From a virus: 35,615 bases of DNA. Every line of letters starts with the position of its first letter. Position 1 is the stretch's first letter. The translations under genes were made by a program, and so were the position numbers. The notes under the pieces were generated by a model. It saw nothing but the letters and a program-made list of their open reading frames with translations, searched no databases and had not been told where the DNA came from. This document shows positions 1 through 7,957 of the stretch, piece by piece. The DNA lies in the IMG/VR virus record IMGVR_UViG_3300020121_000398, positions 1-35,615 of that record; one strand, given 5' to 3'.

Positions 1-112
1 CTCGGGTATGCCTGGGGACGGGATCCTGCCTGAGGGGACCGGACGAACCAGGAAAGTGAAAGTGCGTTTGCGTGTTCCACGTAGACCTTCTTCACAAAGC
101 CCCGCCCTTTAG
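1..112 (+). pseudogene. possible 3' end of an IS200/IS605-type tnpB (partial)
   Basis: An open frame enters from the left edge and runs 36 codons to a TAG that sits inside the hairpin at 100-119. Its end reads SSQSPAL. The visible peptide is rich in Arg, Pro and Gly. In many IS200/IS605-family elements tnpB ends at or inside the right-end hairpin, so position and orientation fit. No RuvC or zinc-finger motif of TnpB is visible, because that part would lie outside the window. The assignment rests only on the hairpin, the stop inside it, and the tnpA at the other window edge. It could equally be non-coding IS sequence. Confidence 0.3.
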
Positions 113-286
113 GGTGGGGTGGATTACGAGCAGCACCGCTGCCGTCAGAAGCCCTACGCCGACAATGCCTACAAGAGAAAACCGGATCTGCGCGTGCATC
201 TCCTGCTGAATCGTTTGCTCGACGACCGCGAGCTGCCGTTCCTGCTCGGTCTCAGACGACTGTGCTGGGACCATCGACGCGCTCAT
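92..286 (-). CDS. small single-TM protein, 3' end altered by IS
   Basis: Product of 64 aa. A Glu/Gln-rich amphipathic N-terminal half (residues 8-32) is followed by one transmembrane segment at about 36-56 (core GIVGVGLLTAAVLLVI). The start overlaps the stop of the 684-aa gene as ATGA, so the two are probably co-translated. The last codons run into the IS-type hairpin at 100-119, so the native C-terminus was probably replaced when the element inserted. Family unknown. By layout it belongs to the block of small membrane proteins that fills the first 10 kb. A holin-like role is possible but unsupported. Confidence 0.6.
   Translation of the reverse strand: MSASMVPAQSSETEQERQLAVVEQTIQQEMHAQIRFSLVGIVGVGLLTAAVLLVIHPTLKGGAL
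100..119 (+). repeat. IS200/IS605-type terminal hairpin (left copy)
   Basis: The sequence forms an 8-bp stem (CCCCGCCC pairing with GGGTGGGG, one G-T wobble) closed by a TTTA loop. A near-identical hairpin with the same loop and orientation lies at 35261-35280. Subterminal hairpins of this kind are recognised by the IS200/IS605 HUH transposase TnpA. The exact element end is not visible; it is probably within about 10-20 bases to the right. Confidence 0.7.
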
Positions 287-2337
287 TTGATGACCTTCGC
301 GAGAGCCCAGCCGCCAAGCGCACCCGCGCCCGCAGCGAGCAGCCCGTAGTTGAGCATGTCCGCCTTCATGCGACCACGGCGTCGCGCTTCAGCGACGGCA
401 TTCCGGAATGCCGCGGCCCGCGCGGCGGCGGAATTCACGGCGTCGCGCTTGGCCGTCTCTCCGGCAACCCTCCACTGGGCCCCGGCGAGCTCCTCCATGT
501 GCTTCGACATTCCGTACTGCGTCGTCGCCAAGGAAACAGTGCGTGCGAGGTCGCGCTGCACGAGCGTGGACGCCGCTGCTGCTTGCTGCAGCGAACCGAA
601 CATGAACCGCGCCCATGGGACCGCAGTGCACTGACCGAGCTCCGTGCCTCCAGTCGTGAGCGGGACCTGGCCGATCACTTGCTCCAGGTAGTCCTTGTCC
701 GAGTGCACAACCCCATCGTACGGGACCGGATCCGTGCCGAGCTGCGTGCGAAGCATGTCGTAGCTTCTGACCCACTGATTCAGCTTGTCCGGGTTGATGC
801 AAGACGAACTCGTGCAGGTTCGCTTTGTGTACTCGGGACCACCGAGCCTCTGCTGGCTCATGGCGAAGAGAACGTGGTACGGCGTCGCGTACCGGCGCGC
901 CCCCCAGTACGCGAGAGAGCCAAGCGCGCTGCAGCCGGGCGCTGCCGGCGACCACGCAATGCTCGGCACGAGGGACTTGTTCATGTCGTCCATCGTGAGG
1001 TCGTAGTTCGTGCGCAGAGCGAGGTCGTCCACCGCCGTGGCGCGGTACGGGCATCCCGTCACGATCGAGCAGTCCCTGGAGATCGGATACTGGTAGTGAA
1101 GCGGATGCCCGTCGGGCCCGGTCAGTAGGTTTCCGTTGCTGCCGATCACGTAGTCGAGAGTGTTCGTTCCCGGGCTCGCCTCGGGAAACAAGTAAACGCC
1201 GTCCATCACGCCGCATGCGCCCGATGGGCTCAACCACTCCTGGTTAGCCCGGAACACCGCCTGGAGATTCCCCTCCACCGAATCCCAGTACTGCTGGTAC
1301 TGGAGCCACAGTGCCTTCGCGAGGTTCGTGCACCCGGCAGTTGCGGCTGCTTGAGCCTTGGCCGCTGCATCTTGCGCAGCTCGGAGCTTCTCGTTCACGC
1401 TCGGTCCGAACCCGAGCGCCTCTGCTACGGGAATGACAAGATCGTAGCCGACGAGCTGCCCGATGAGCGCACCGATCGGAGCAGGAACGCCAAACGACTG
1501 TCCGACGGCTGCGCCGATCGCAGAACACGCACCCACGACGAGCCCTTCAGCTTCTGCGGTGTTGATGGATCCATCCGAGAGAGACTCGAACGTCGCTTCG
1601 CACAGGCCGAATGGGATCCCGGGAGCTACCTGCGACATCCCGAACCGGCTCGCGGCAACGATGAACCCCTTGGCGCTCGCGTCGGACACGAGCGGGACGC
1701 CGTACTGCGATAGGTACGCGCTCCCCATCGCGACAGCCCACTGCTCTGCACCGTCCACGCTCGTTGGCCAGGTATTGAGGAGCCGCGACGCAGCCACGTA
1801 CTCCGGAGGGATCCCGATGGCCGCTCCGTTGGCGGCGACGAAGGACTGCATCATCCGCAGCGCGCCATCCGGGGTCGGATGGGTCAGCATCCCTGGGTTC
1901 GAAGCCAGGTACTTCCCTGCCCACTCGGCGGCCTCGGTTGCCGTGAGCGGCTGCTGGTATCCCTGCTTCGGCGGCTGCGTCCCCCGCTTGTCGAGCTCGA
2001 TCTTCGCCGAGTCGACCCCAGCTCTCACGTACTTCGAGCCGTAGAGCGTGGCCATCTGATCGGCCCACGGCGGGATCATCTTCGGGTCAGTCGGGACCCA
2101 CGGCACGTCGATCCCCGTGGCGCTCCGAAACGCGCCACGGGCCTTCTGTGCGGCCTCCTTCGTCAGATATCCCTGCGCAGCCGGCCTCAGCGCCTTCGCG
2201 TAGTTGAGCGCCGTGTCGCCGAGCCCGGGCTTCGCTTCTCCCGCATCCTGAGGGACCGGGTACCCGCCGCTAGGAACGTCGCCGAGCCCGAGGTTTCGAG
2301 GGACCCAAATGTGCGGACCGAGAGAGGAGTAGCTCAT
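283..2337 (-). CDS. 684-aa putative virion or envelope protein, C-terminal TM
   Basis: This is the largest gene in the left block and I recognise no family. The N-terminus carries two Gly-Leu-Gly motifs (GLGDVPSGG and GLGDTALNY). Residues 255-305 are strongly hydrophobic and could insert in a membrane. A region of about 340-560 holds many cysteines. The last third is Ala-rich and helical, and the protein ends in a transmembrane segment (AAGAGALGGWALAKVIK) with a short basic tail, like its smaller neighbours. The ATG at 2337 is preceded by a GAGGGG-type ribosome site. The stop overlaps the next gene. Context suggests a structural component of a membrane-anchored complex. Confidence 0.65.
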   Translation of the reverse strand: MSYSSLGPHIWVPRNLGLGDVPSGGYPVPQDAGEAKPGLGDTALNYAKALRPAAQGYLTKEAAQKARGAFRSATGIDVPWVPTDPKMIPPWADQMATLYGSKYVRAGVDSAKIELDKRGTQPPKQGYQQPLTATEAAEWAGKYLASNPGMLTHPTPDGALRMMQSFVAANGAAIGIPPEYVAASRLLNTWPTSVDGAEQWAVAMGSAYLSQYGVPLVSDASAKGFIVAASRFGMSQVAPGIPFGLCEATFESLSDGSINTAEAEGLVVGACSAIGAAVGQSFGVPAPIGALIGQLVGYDLVIPVAEALGFGPSVNEKLRAAQDAAAKAQAAATAGCTNLAKALWLQYQQYWDSVEGNLQAVFRANQEWLSPSGACGVMDGVYLFPEASPGTNTLDYVIGSNGNLLTGPDGHPLHYQYPISRDCSIVTGCPYRATAVDDLALRTNYDLTMDDMNKSLVPSIAWSPAAPGCSALGSLAYWGARRYATPYHVLFAMSQQRLGGPEYTKRTCTSSSCINPDKLNQWVRSYDMLRTQLGTDPVPYDGVVHSDKDYLEQVIGQVPLTTGGTELGQCTAVPWARFMFGSLQQAAAASTLVQRDLARTVSLATTQYGMSKHMEELAGAQWRVAGETAKRDAVNSAAARAAAFRNAVAEARRRGRMKADMLNYGLLAAGAGALGGWALAKVIK

Positions 2338-2346
2338 GGCCGCCCC

Positions 2347-2913
2347 TCACCCTGCGATCCCATCCTTCTCGACCGTCAGTGACCCTCCGGTGAGCAGCAT
2401 GTGCAGACCGGTGTGCGAGTACACGACCAGAAACTCTTCCTTGGTCTCTGGATGCCGCGCGGTTCCAAGCCACGCCCGAGCGACCGACACCTCGTACCGA
2501 TTCTCGTTGCCTTTCGGGACGACGAGACTCCCGTCCTTGGCCTTCGTGTAGAGCCGCACCTGCACGCCGAGTAGATGTCCAAGCCGTGTGATGTGCTTCG
2601 GCATCGGCTCTTCGAACTTCACCATCGGGCCGACGACCTTGATTCGCTTCGCTGGGCTACCCCACTCCCGGAGAAATCCGGGCTCCGCGAACACCGTGCG
2701 CGTGCCTTCTGCGACGTGCTTGTAGTCTTCGTTGTCCGCCAGGTTCTTCTGCCACTTGTTGGAACGGTACATCTCCGCGCCGCCAACGCCGATCTCCTGC
2801 ATCTTCGAAGGCCAGCTGAACGGCAGCTCGATCTCTTCGCGATGCTCGCGATCGTAGAAGGTCTTGAACGTCTTCTCTGCCTGACGCTCTGTATCGACAA
2901 CGCGCAGAGTCAC
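2347..2913 (-). CDS. hypothetical soluble protein, 188 aa
   Basis: GTG start at 2913, chosen because AGAGG sits just upstream and the next gene upstream stops at 2915. A longer ATG-started frame (to 3078) would overlap the whole end of that gene. The protein is charged, with no signal peptide or membrane segment, which is unusual in this block. It looks alpha/beta with a C-terminal beta-rich part (EEFLVVYSHTGLHMLL). No family recognised. Its place between tail-anchored proteins suggests a soluble partner of the same complex. Confidence 0.6.
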   Translation of the reverse strand: MTLRVVDTERQAEKTFKTFYDREHREEIELPFSWPSKMQEIGVGGAEMYRSNKWQKNLADNEDYKHVAEGTRTVFAEPGFLREWGSPAKRIKVVGPMVKFEEPMPKHITRLGHLLGVQVRLYTKAKDGSLVVPKGNENRYEVSVARAWLGTARHPETKEEFLVVYSHTGLHMLLTGGSLTVEKDGIAG

Positions 2914-2914
2914 A

Positions 2915-3256
2915 TTACCTCTTCTTCTTGAAGTACCAGACGAGTCCAACACCGGCAGCGCCGGCAGCAATCCAGAGTATCGGAGACGACGCAGGGATGT
3001 CGATCCCCGCGAGCGACCGATCTCGCCGAACGAGCCGACTGGAGTCAACGGGCGCGAGAATGCCGACCGCCTGATCACCCGAACCTACAGGCACGGCGTC
3101 GCCAGGGATCGGTCGCCCCGCCTCGATTGAGGGAACGCCGATCTTCGTAGCCTCCGGAAGCTCCGGCGTCGGCAGGTCGTCGTTGATGTTCTGGACCCGC
3201 TGATCCTGGAAGTAGTCGTAGCCGCCGCTCGCCGGGTTCCATCGGGAGTAAATCAC
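2915..3256 (-). CDS. tail-anchored small protein, 113 aa
   Basis: GTG start overlapping the upstream stop (GTGA). Residues 1-85 are polar and Pro-rich, without secondary-structure hallmarks. Residues about 90-108 form one transmembrane helix (PILWIAAGAAGVGLVWYF), followed by the basic tail KKKR. By the positive-inside rule the C-terminus should face the cytoplasm or virion interior and the N-terminal tail the outside. No family recognised. Confidence 0.6.
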   Translation of the reverse strand: MIYSRWNPASGGYDYFQDQRVQNINDDLPTPELPEATKIGVPSIEAGRPIPGDAVPVGSGDQAVGILAPVDSSRLVRRDRSLAGIDIPASSPILWIAAGAAGVGLVWYFKKKR

Positions 3257-4137
3257 GACGCGACTACCTTCCGCGCAAGGATCCCAGGAAGGACCAGGCT
3301 TGCAACCCAGATCGCCGCGCCGAGGGCGATGACCACGCCGATCGGTTTCAGCAGGTCGCCAAACATGTCGCCGAGCCCTGGGTTACCGTGCGTCGCCATG
3401 TTCTCGGCGGCACTGATGCACGAGCGCAGGTCCTCCTGAGAAGCCCCGGGCTTCGAGTTCAGGTCGTCGCACCACTTGAAAATCTTCTGCTGTGCGTTGC
3501 TGCCGATCGAAGCTTGGTAGAAGCAGAACGCCAACCCGAGCACGAGCACCGCTCCGATCGCAATGAAGGCAATGACGAGCGGGGCCACACCAAGGCCCGA
3601 GACCGGGTGTACCTTGAAGTCGTCGAGGTGTCCGTTCTTCTCCAAGTAGACGAAGGTCTCGAACGTCTTCATCGTCGCGTCAGCATGGGCCATCGCTTCT
3701 TCCGGAGAGAGCTTTCCGGCGCGCATCGCTGCTTCGACGACACCGTCGAAGTGCAGGTAGCCCGCGTTCGCCGCATTGGCCGCCAACGACGCGAACGCGT
3801 CGAACGACACCGTGCGCGGGAAGTCGACCGCAGCGCTCCAGTCGCCGTTCTTCACGGCCTCCCAGATGTCTGCCCCGGCCTGGCTCAGTAGTGCCTGCGT
3901 CTGGGTCATCGCCTTACGCGCGTCGACCTGTTCGAGATCACGGTACTTCTGCCGAAACTCCGGGCTGAGCTTTCCGACCGAGTCGAAGAACACGAAGCTC
4001 TCCTGGAGAAGCAGGTCCATGTATGCGGGGTCGTAACCGTTCTCGGTGATCCCGTGACCCTTCGCAATGAGCCCGTCCCAGGGGATCCCTGGAGGCCCGA
4101 AGTATTCGTCGTAAAGATCGGCAAGCTTTTCCAGCAT
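3253..4137 (-). CDS. membrane protein with two TM segments, 294 aa
   Basis: The ATG at 4137 overlaps the stop of the upstream gene (TGATG), which supports it over the longer frame to 4287. The N-terminal 190 residues are soluble and helical, with Ala-rich stretches. A first transmembrane segment lies at about 197-225 (LVIAFIAIGAVLVLGLAFCF) and a second near 262-288 (VVIALGAAIWVASLVLPGIL). Between them lies a short loop with two cysteines (FKWCDD, RSCISAAENM) and a GLGD motif just before the second helix. No family recognised. Probably part of the same membrane complex as its neighbours. Confidence 0.6.
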   Translation of the reverse strand: MLEKLADLYDEYFGPPGIPWDGLIAKGHGITENGYDPAYMDLLLQESFVFFDSVGKLSPEFRQKYRDLEQVDARKAMTQTQALLSQAGADIWEAVKNGDWSAAVDFPRTVSFDAFASLAANAANAGYLHFDGVVEAAMRAGKLSPEEAMAHADATMKTFETFVYLEKNGHLDDFKVHPVSGLGVAPLVIAFIAIGAVLVLGLAFCFYQASIGSNAQQKIFKWCDDLNSKPGASQEDLRSCISAAENMATHGNPGLGDMFGDLLKPIGVVIALGAAIWVASLVLPGILARKVVAS

Positions 4138-4490
4138 CAGTCTCTGCCTTTCGCCGACCAGTACGCGAACGCGCCGAACGTCACCGCGATCGTGACCCAG
4201 GCCCAGCGTGGGACCTGATCGATCGCCGCACGGAGGTCGCGCCCGAAGTGCCCCGGCTTCGGTCCGCCGGCAAGGTAACCAGACCACTCTTCGGTGAAGA
4301 CCTCTTCCGGCTTGTAGTAGCCGAGGTTCACGAGCGTGACGGGATCTGGGTGACCCGTTGCGTCCATCGGGTACCGTATGTCATTCGCCGATTGCTGGTA
4401 CGCCAGCAAGGCTCCGCGCGTCGTGTTGTCCCACTTTCCCGTGAGAGACACGCCGAGGACCCGCTGAACGCTCTCGACCGACGTTGCCAT
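4137..4490 (-). CDS. peptidoglycan-binding-like module plus C-terminal TM, 117 aa
   Basis: Residues 4-33 (SVQRVLGVSLTGKWDNTTRG and following) match the shape of peptidoglycan-binding domain 1: a short helix with QxxLGV, then a TG-x-W/F-D-x-xT turn and a final AYQ helix. One transmembrane segment follows at about 96-112 (WAWVTIAVTFGAFAYW) with the tail SAKGRD. The family binds cell-wall peptidoglycan. Here the module is tethered to a membrane rather than to a hydrolase. Neighbouring genes carry related modules. No catalytic domain is visible. Confidence 0.55.
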   Translation of the reverse strand: MATSVESVQRVLGVSLTGKWDNTTRGALLAYQQSANDIRYPMDATGHPDPVTLVNLGYYKPEEVFTEEWSGYLAGGPKPGHFGRDLRAAIDQVPRWAWVTIAVTFGAFAYWSAKGRD

Positions 4491-4491
4491 T

Positions 4492-5169
4492 TCAGTGCTT
4501 CTTCGAGGCCCGGAAGATGAGTGCTCCGCCGACTGCTACGGCGGCGATGGCTCCTCCCCAGAGCATCCAGTTCGTGCCGCCTCCGCCCGAACAGAACATG
4601 GACGACTTGCGAAGCCCGAGGGTCGGAGCCGAGGTTGGCGATGTCGCGGGTCCCACGTGCGTCACCGTCGTGGTGCCCGTGCGCGAGCCGATTTTCGTCG
4701 GCGCCACCTGGGAGCCGGCGTACGGAGCACACAGGTTTCCCATGACGACCGCAATGTCGGCCTGCGCGGGGTCCTTCATCGCGTCCGGAAATGACGTCAG
4801 GTACCAGTTGAACGCGCCGCACGTCTTCGGCCCGAGCTTTCCGTCGACCGTGATCGTGTTGTAGCCCTCGGCTGTAAGCGACACGTTGAGCGACGTCTGC
4901 AGGCGCTTGATGTCGTCCGCGGTCACCGAGCCGGCGTCGGTCACACCCAGGCTGTTGCCCGAGAGGCTTCCCGCCCAGGACGAGAGGTCCGGCGGCATGC
5001 CGACGACCGCCGGCCAGATCGGCCGCAGCCGGGCGTTCAGGTACGACACGTCCCGGTACTCGTGCTGTCCGTACGTCGCGCCAAGCCCGTGTACGGCGGG
5101 GCGCGCGATGCCCCACTGGGCGTTCAGTTCCGCCCAGTCTTCGTACGCGATGGGTCCGTATGTCGACAT
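4492..5169 (-). CDS. peptidoglycan-binding-like protein with C-terminal TM, 225 aa
   Basis: Residues about 83-130 form a peptidoglycan-binding-like module (DIKRLQTSLNVSL, then VDGKLGPKTCGAFNWYL). It carries a cysteine in the TCGA turn that recurs in the next gene. The N-terminal 80 residues are polar and contain GLGATYG. A Thr/Ser/Pro linker precedes a transmembrane helix at about 203-219 (MLWGGAIAAVAVGGALIF) and the basic tail RASKKH. GAGGAAG lies upstream of the ATG. Catalytic residues are absent, so it is a binding or anchoring protein rather than a lysin. Confidence 0.6.
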   Translation of the reverse strand: MSTYGPIAYEDWAELNAQWGIARPAVHGLGATYGQHEYRDVSYLNARLRPIWPAVVGMPPDLSSWAGSLSGNSLGVTDAGSVTADDIKRLQTSLNVSLTAEGYNTITVDGKLGPKTCGAFNWYLTSFPDAMKDPAQADIAVVMGNLCAPYAGSQVAPTKIGSRTGTTTVTHVGPATSPTSAPTLGLRKSSMFCSGGGGTNWMLWGGAIAAVAVGGALIFRASKKH

Positions 5170-5170
5170 G

Positions 5171-5989
5171 TCAGTGCTTCCTCTTCTTTGAGGCCACCAC
5201 TCCAGCGACCACCGCCGCAGCGACGAGGCCGCCCACGACCCAGCCGGTCATCGAGGACTTCTGTGGCGCCGGCAGGTGCGTTGTGTCGGCGGGAGGCGCC
5301 GGGGCGGGCGTCGGGGGCGGGGGCGCCGCCTTCCTCGCGGGCGGATTGAACGACTGGCAGTTTTTCCCGTACTCGCTCAGGTACTGCATGCCCCAGGAGT
5401 TCTCCGCGAGCTGCATCGCGCCGCACGTGTCGGCATCGAGCTTCGAGGTCTCCGCGATCTGGATGTACCCGTGTCCGTCGAGATCGTTGTTCAGGTCGTG
5501 CTGCACCTTGAGCGTCGTCGCATTGTCCGCGCCCCAGGGCAGCTGGTTCGAGAAGCTATCCGGCGGCTTGAAGACGCCACCGCTCACCTTCGTCGGGTAC
5601 GTCGACGTCTGGCAGATGTTGGTGAGAGTGCCGCTCGAATCCGGCTGCACGATGAGCTCGATGAGGTGCAGGTCCGGGTTCGCGTCGAAGTTCACGTCCT
5701 TGAGCGTCCCGAGCCACGCGATGGCGCCGCACGTATTCGCGCCGAGGATGCCGTCCGCGGTGAGCGTCACGAACCCGCGAGCCTTCAGCTCCGTGTTGAG
5801 CGCGACCTGCATCGCTTTGATCTGCGGGTCCGGAGTCGTGCCCCTCCAGACGATGTCGCCGATCCCGGCGGCGGCCTGCTCGTAGTCGCCCATGCCTCCG
5901 AAGCCCATGTTGGAGCCGTCGAAGACTCCACCGCCGTAGCCGCCTGGGCCGAAGATACCGCTGCGCGTACGCACCTGCATGCCACTCAT
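5171..5989 (-). CDS. double peptidoglycan-binding-like protein with C-terminal TM, 272 aa
   Basis: Two modules of the same type follow each other: about residues 54-95 (IKAMQVALNTELKARGF, then DGILGANTCGAIAWL) and about 155-200 (LKVQHDLNNDLDGHGY, then LDADTCGAMQLAEN). Both share the TCGA turn with the gene upstream, so they look like internal and neighbouring duplications. A Pro/Ala linker (about 215-243) leads to a transmembrane helix (GWVVGGLVAAAVVAGVVA) and the tail SKKRKH. The ATG at 5989 overlaps the upstream stop (ATGA). The Gly-rich N-terminus has no known function. Confidence 0.6.
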   Translation of the reverse strand: MSGMQVRTRSGIFGPGGYGGGVFDGSNMGFGGMGDYEQAAAGIGDIVWRGTTPDPQIKAMQVALNTELKARGFVTLTADGILGANTCGAIAWLGTLKDVNFDANPDLHLIELIVQPDSSGTLTNICQTSTYPTKVSGGVFKPPDSFSNQLPWGADNATTLKVQHDLNNDLDGHGYIQIAETSKLDADTCGAMQLAENSWGMQYLSEYGKNCQSFNPPARKAAPPPPTPAPAPPADTTHLPAPQKSSMTGWVVGGLVAAAVVAGVVASKKRKH

Positions 5990-6519
5990 GATGCTTTTCT
6001 CCGTCTCTTGCCGAACAGGAAGAACCCGCCAATCGCGGACACCACTCCGACGATGATCGGAACAGTGAAATCGGTTTTCTGAGTCGCGTCGTCCGATGCC
6101 GACGGGCCAGAGCTGTCGACTACTGGCGCCACGGCTGACGACGCCGGCCACGCCTGGCTGCTGGGCGCAGCGACGACCGGAGCCATTTGCAGAACGGGCG
6201 CCGACGACGAGTCGACGGTAGGGGCGCTTGCCGACGGCGCTGCAACGGTCTGCACGATCGGCTCAGACGGAATCGGTTCGCCGCGCTCAGCAAGGTCCTG
6301 CGCGGTAGGAGCTGGAACCAGGGCTGGAGCCGGTGCAGCGGACGCCGACGAATCCACGTCGTCGCTCAGGTATTGCCCGACCCCCGCGAACCCTCGCTTG
6401 AGCAGCGACATATCGATCCCCATCGTCCGAGGCGGAATGATGATCGACGCCAACGGGTTGGCGTAGATGGCTGCGCCCTCTTCCTTGAACTGCAGGGGCT
6501 GTCCGTCTCTTCGGTACAT
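5986..6519 (-). CDS. Ala/Pro/Ser-rich tail-anchored protein, 177 aa
   Basis: A short N-terminal domain (1-50) is followed by about 95 residues of low-complexity Ala/Pro/Ser/Val sequence. A transmembrane helix lies at about 151-170 (TVPIIVGVVSAIGGFFLF) and the strongly basic tail GKRRRKAS closes the protein. This stalk architecture suits a projecting or spacer protein whose N-terminus is held away from the membrane. AAAGG lies just before the ATG. No family recognised. Confidence 0.6.
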   Translation of the reverse strand: MYRRDGQPLQFKEEGAAIYANPLASIIIPPRTMGIDMSLLKRGFAGVGQYLSDDVDSSASAAPAPALVPAPTAQDLAERGEPIPSEPIVQTVAAPSASAPTVDSSSAPVLQMAPVVAAPSSQAWPASSAVAPVVDSSGPSASDDATQKTDFTVPIIVGVVSAIGGFFLFGKRRRKAS

Positions 6520-6528
6520 TTCGGCCTT

Positions 6529-6843
6529 TCAGAACTGAGGACCGTACTTCACGTATGCCCAGGTAACTAGGAGACCCACCGCGACTACTGCGAGCGCCTT
6601 CACGCCCTGATTCGTTGGAGGTGGCTCGTCTTCTCCGAGCCCCATCATCGGCGGCTCCAACGCGAAGTCGTTCGGCCGAGGCGCCCACGGCAGCCCGAAC
6701 TCGGGCCGCGTGTAGATCGGCCCGTGGTACCGGGTCGGGTACGAGTGGAGCATCACGGTGTACGGGTTCGGCACGCCCGGAGGGATCGGACCTTCATACG
6801 TGTTCAGGGACTTACCGAGGCCCCCGGCGCATGGGCATCCCAT
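6529..6843 (-). CDS. tail-anchored protein with GLGED motif, 104 aa
   Basis: The ATG at 6843 overlaps the stop upstream (TGATG). The N-terminus MGCPCAGGLGKSL has two early cysteines, too far from any hydrophobic segment to be a lipobox. The middle is Pro/Tyr-rich. GLGEDEPPP precedes a transmembrane helix at about 83-101 (KALAVVAVGLLVTWAYV). The GLGED motif recurs in two other proteins of the block (near 7090 and 8900). Confidence 0.55.
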   Translation of the reverse strand: MGCPCAGGLGKSLNTYEGPIPPGVPNPYTVMLHSYPTRYHGPIYTRPEFGLPWAPRPNDFALEPPMMGLGEDEPPPTNQGVKALAVVAVGLLVTWAYVKYGPQF

Positions 6844-7250
6844 CACTTGCTCCTGTTGGCGACGAAGCCCATGGCTCCGAGCCCGACCAATCCACCGAAG
6901 AGCCCGACCGGGACGCCGATCCAGCCCCATGTCCTGGCCTTGTCCCTCGACGGCGCCATGGCCTTCCCTGCCTGGTAGGACAGAGCGCCAGCAATACCGA
7001 GGATCGCCACCGCCCACGCGGCATCGCCCGCCGTGATTTTGCCGCCCGTGCTCACGACTGCTCCAGGGACCGTCGGCGCCGCGTCCTCGCCGAGGCCCTT
7101 GAGCGCAGCGACCACTGGGCTCAGCGCGAAGATCCGGCTCTTTCCGAGCCCGGTCCCCGCGGCTGCTTCGGTGATCGTGCCCGGCAGCACTTGAACACCC
7201 GGAGCTGTGAAAATGTCGTAATCCGGCAAAATGGAGCGTGCGTTCGACAT
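6843..7250 (-). CDS. membrane protein with GLGED motif and two TM segments, 135 aa
   Basis: The ATG at 7250 has AAAAGGTGACC upstream. Residues 1-50 are soluble. LKGLGEDAAPTVPG (about 49-62) precedes two hydrophobic segments, about 75-92 (AAWAVAILGIAGALSY) and about 106-128 (GWIGVPVGLFGGLVGLGAMG), ending in ANRSK. Both the motif and the layout match the small proteins on either side. No family recognised. Confidence 0.55.
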   Translation of the reverse strand: MSNARSILPDYDIFTAPGVQVLPGTITEAAAGTGLGKSRIFALSPVVAALKGLGEDAAPTVPGAVVSTGGKITAGDAAWAVAILGIAGALSYQAGKAMAPSRDKARTWGWIGVPVGLFGGLVGLGAMGFVANRSK

Positions 7251-7252
7251 GG

Positions 7253-7957
7253 TCACCTTTTGATGATCGTGGCTGCGAAGATCCCAACCGCGACGCCCAC
7301 GATCGCGAACGCCGCGATCATGCCGCCGCTGGCCTTCCCCGCAGTGGGAGTCGCGTCCGCGCCCATGCCCGAGATCGGCGACGACCACTCCTGCGGGATC
7401 CAGTCACCACCACCAGGCGCGTCGGCAGGCTGCGCCGTCGCCTGGGGGCTCACCCCTGGAGGCAGCTCCCACAGAAGCTGGCGCTCGCGGATCGTGTCGG
7501 CTTGCGCTTGATCGATCGCGACGGCGCCACCGGGCACGAACATGACGGCGTTGCCGGTTGTGCCGTCGATGACTTCGGACGGCTCGTAGAACTGCTCGCG
7601 CACGAGGTAGCCGGGGATGTTTTCGTGATCTGAAAACACACCGTAGTCGGGGTGGATGTTCCCGTGCGTCAGGTGCGGGTCGAAGACACCGTTGCCTTGG
7701 ACGTCGTCGGATTCCGCCAAGCTGTCCAATTCATTGGGGTAATCTTTGATTCCCACGTCTGCGCTCATCATGTTTCCTCCAAGGCCTGCGATGTTGCGTC
7801 CGCGCGCGCCGATGTACTGGTCGTAGTACGGGTTCAACGCGCTCGGCCGCATGTCTGGCGGACCGTCATCATCAATCGTCGGAAGGTCACCGCCGAAGAT
7901 CGGCGTGGAGTCGTACACCGGGTACGGCGGACGAAGACTCGTGAATCGGTTGCTCAT
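7253..7957 (-). CDS. tail-anchored putative structural protein, 234 aa
   Basis: The ATG at 7957 overlaps the stop of the transglutaminase-like gene (ATGA); the longer frame upstream is a shadow of that gene. The N-terminal 190 residues are soluble, rich in Pro, Asp and Tyr, with a likely beta-strand segment EVIDGTTGNAVMFVPGG. ISGMGADATPTAG resembles the GLGED spacer of neighbours. A transmembrane helix at about 212-231 (GMIAAFAIVGVAVGIFAATI) ends in IKR. No family recognised. Confidence 0.6.
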   Translation of the reverse strand: MSNRFTSLRPPYPVYDSTPIFGGDLPTIDDDGPPDMRPSALNPYYDQYIGARGRNIAGLGGNMMSADVGIKDYPNELDSLAESDDVQGNGVFDPHLTHGNIHPDYGVFSDHENIPGYLVREQFYEPSEVIDGTTGNAVMFVPGGAVAIDQAQADTIRERQLLWELPPGVSPQATAQPADAPGGGDWIPQEWSSPISGMGADATPTAGKASGGMIAAFAIVGVAVGIFAATIIKR

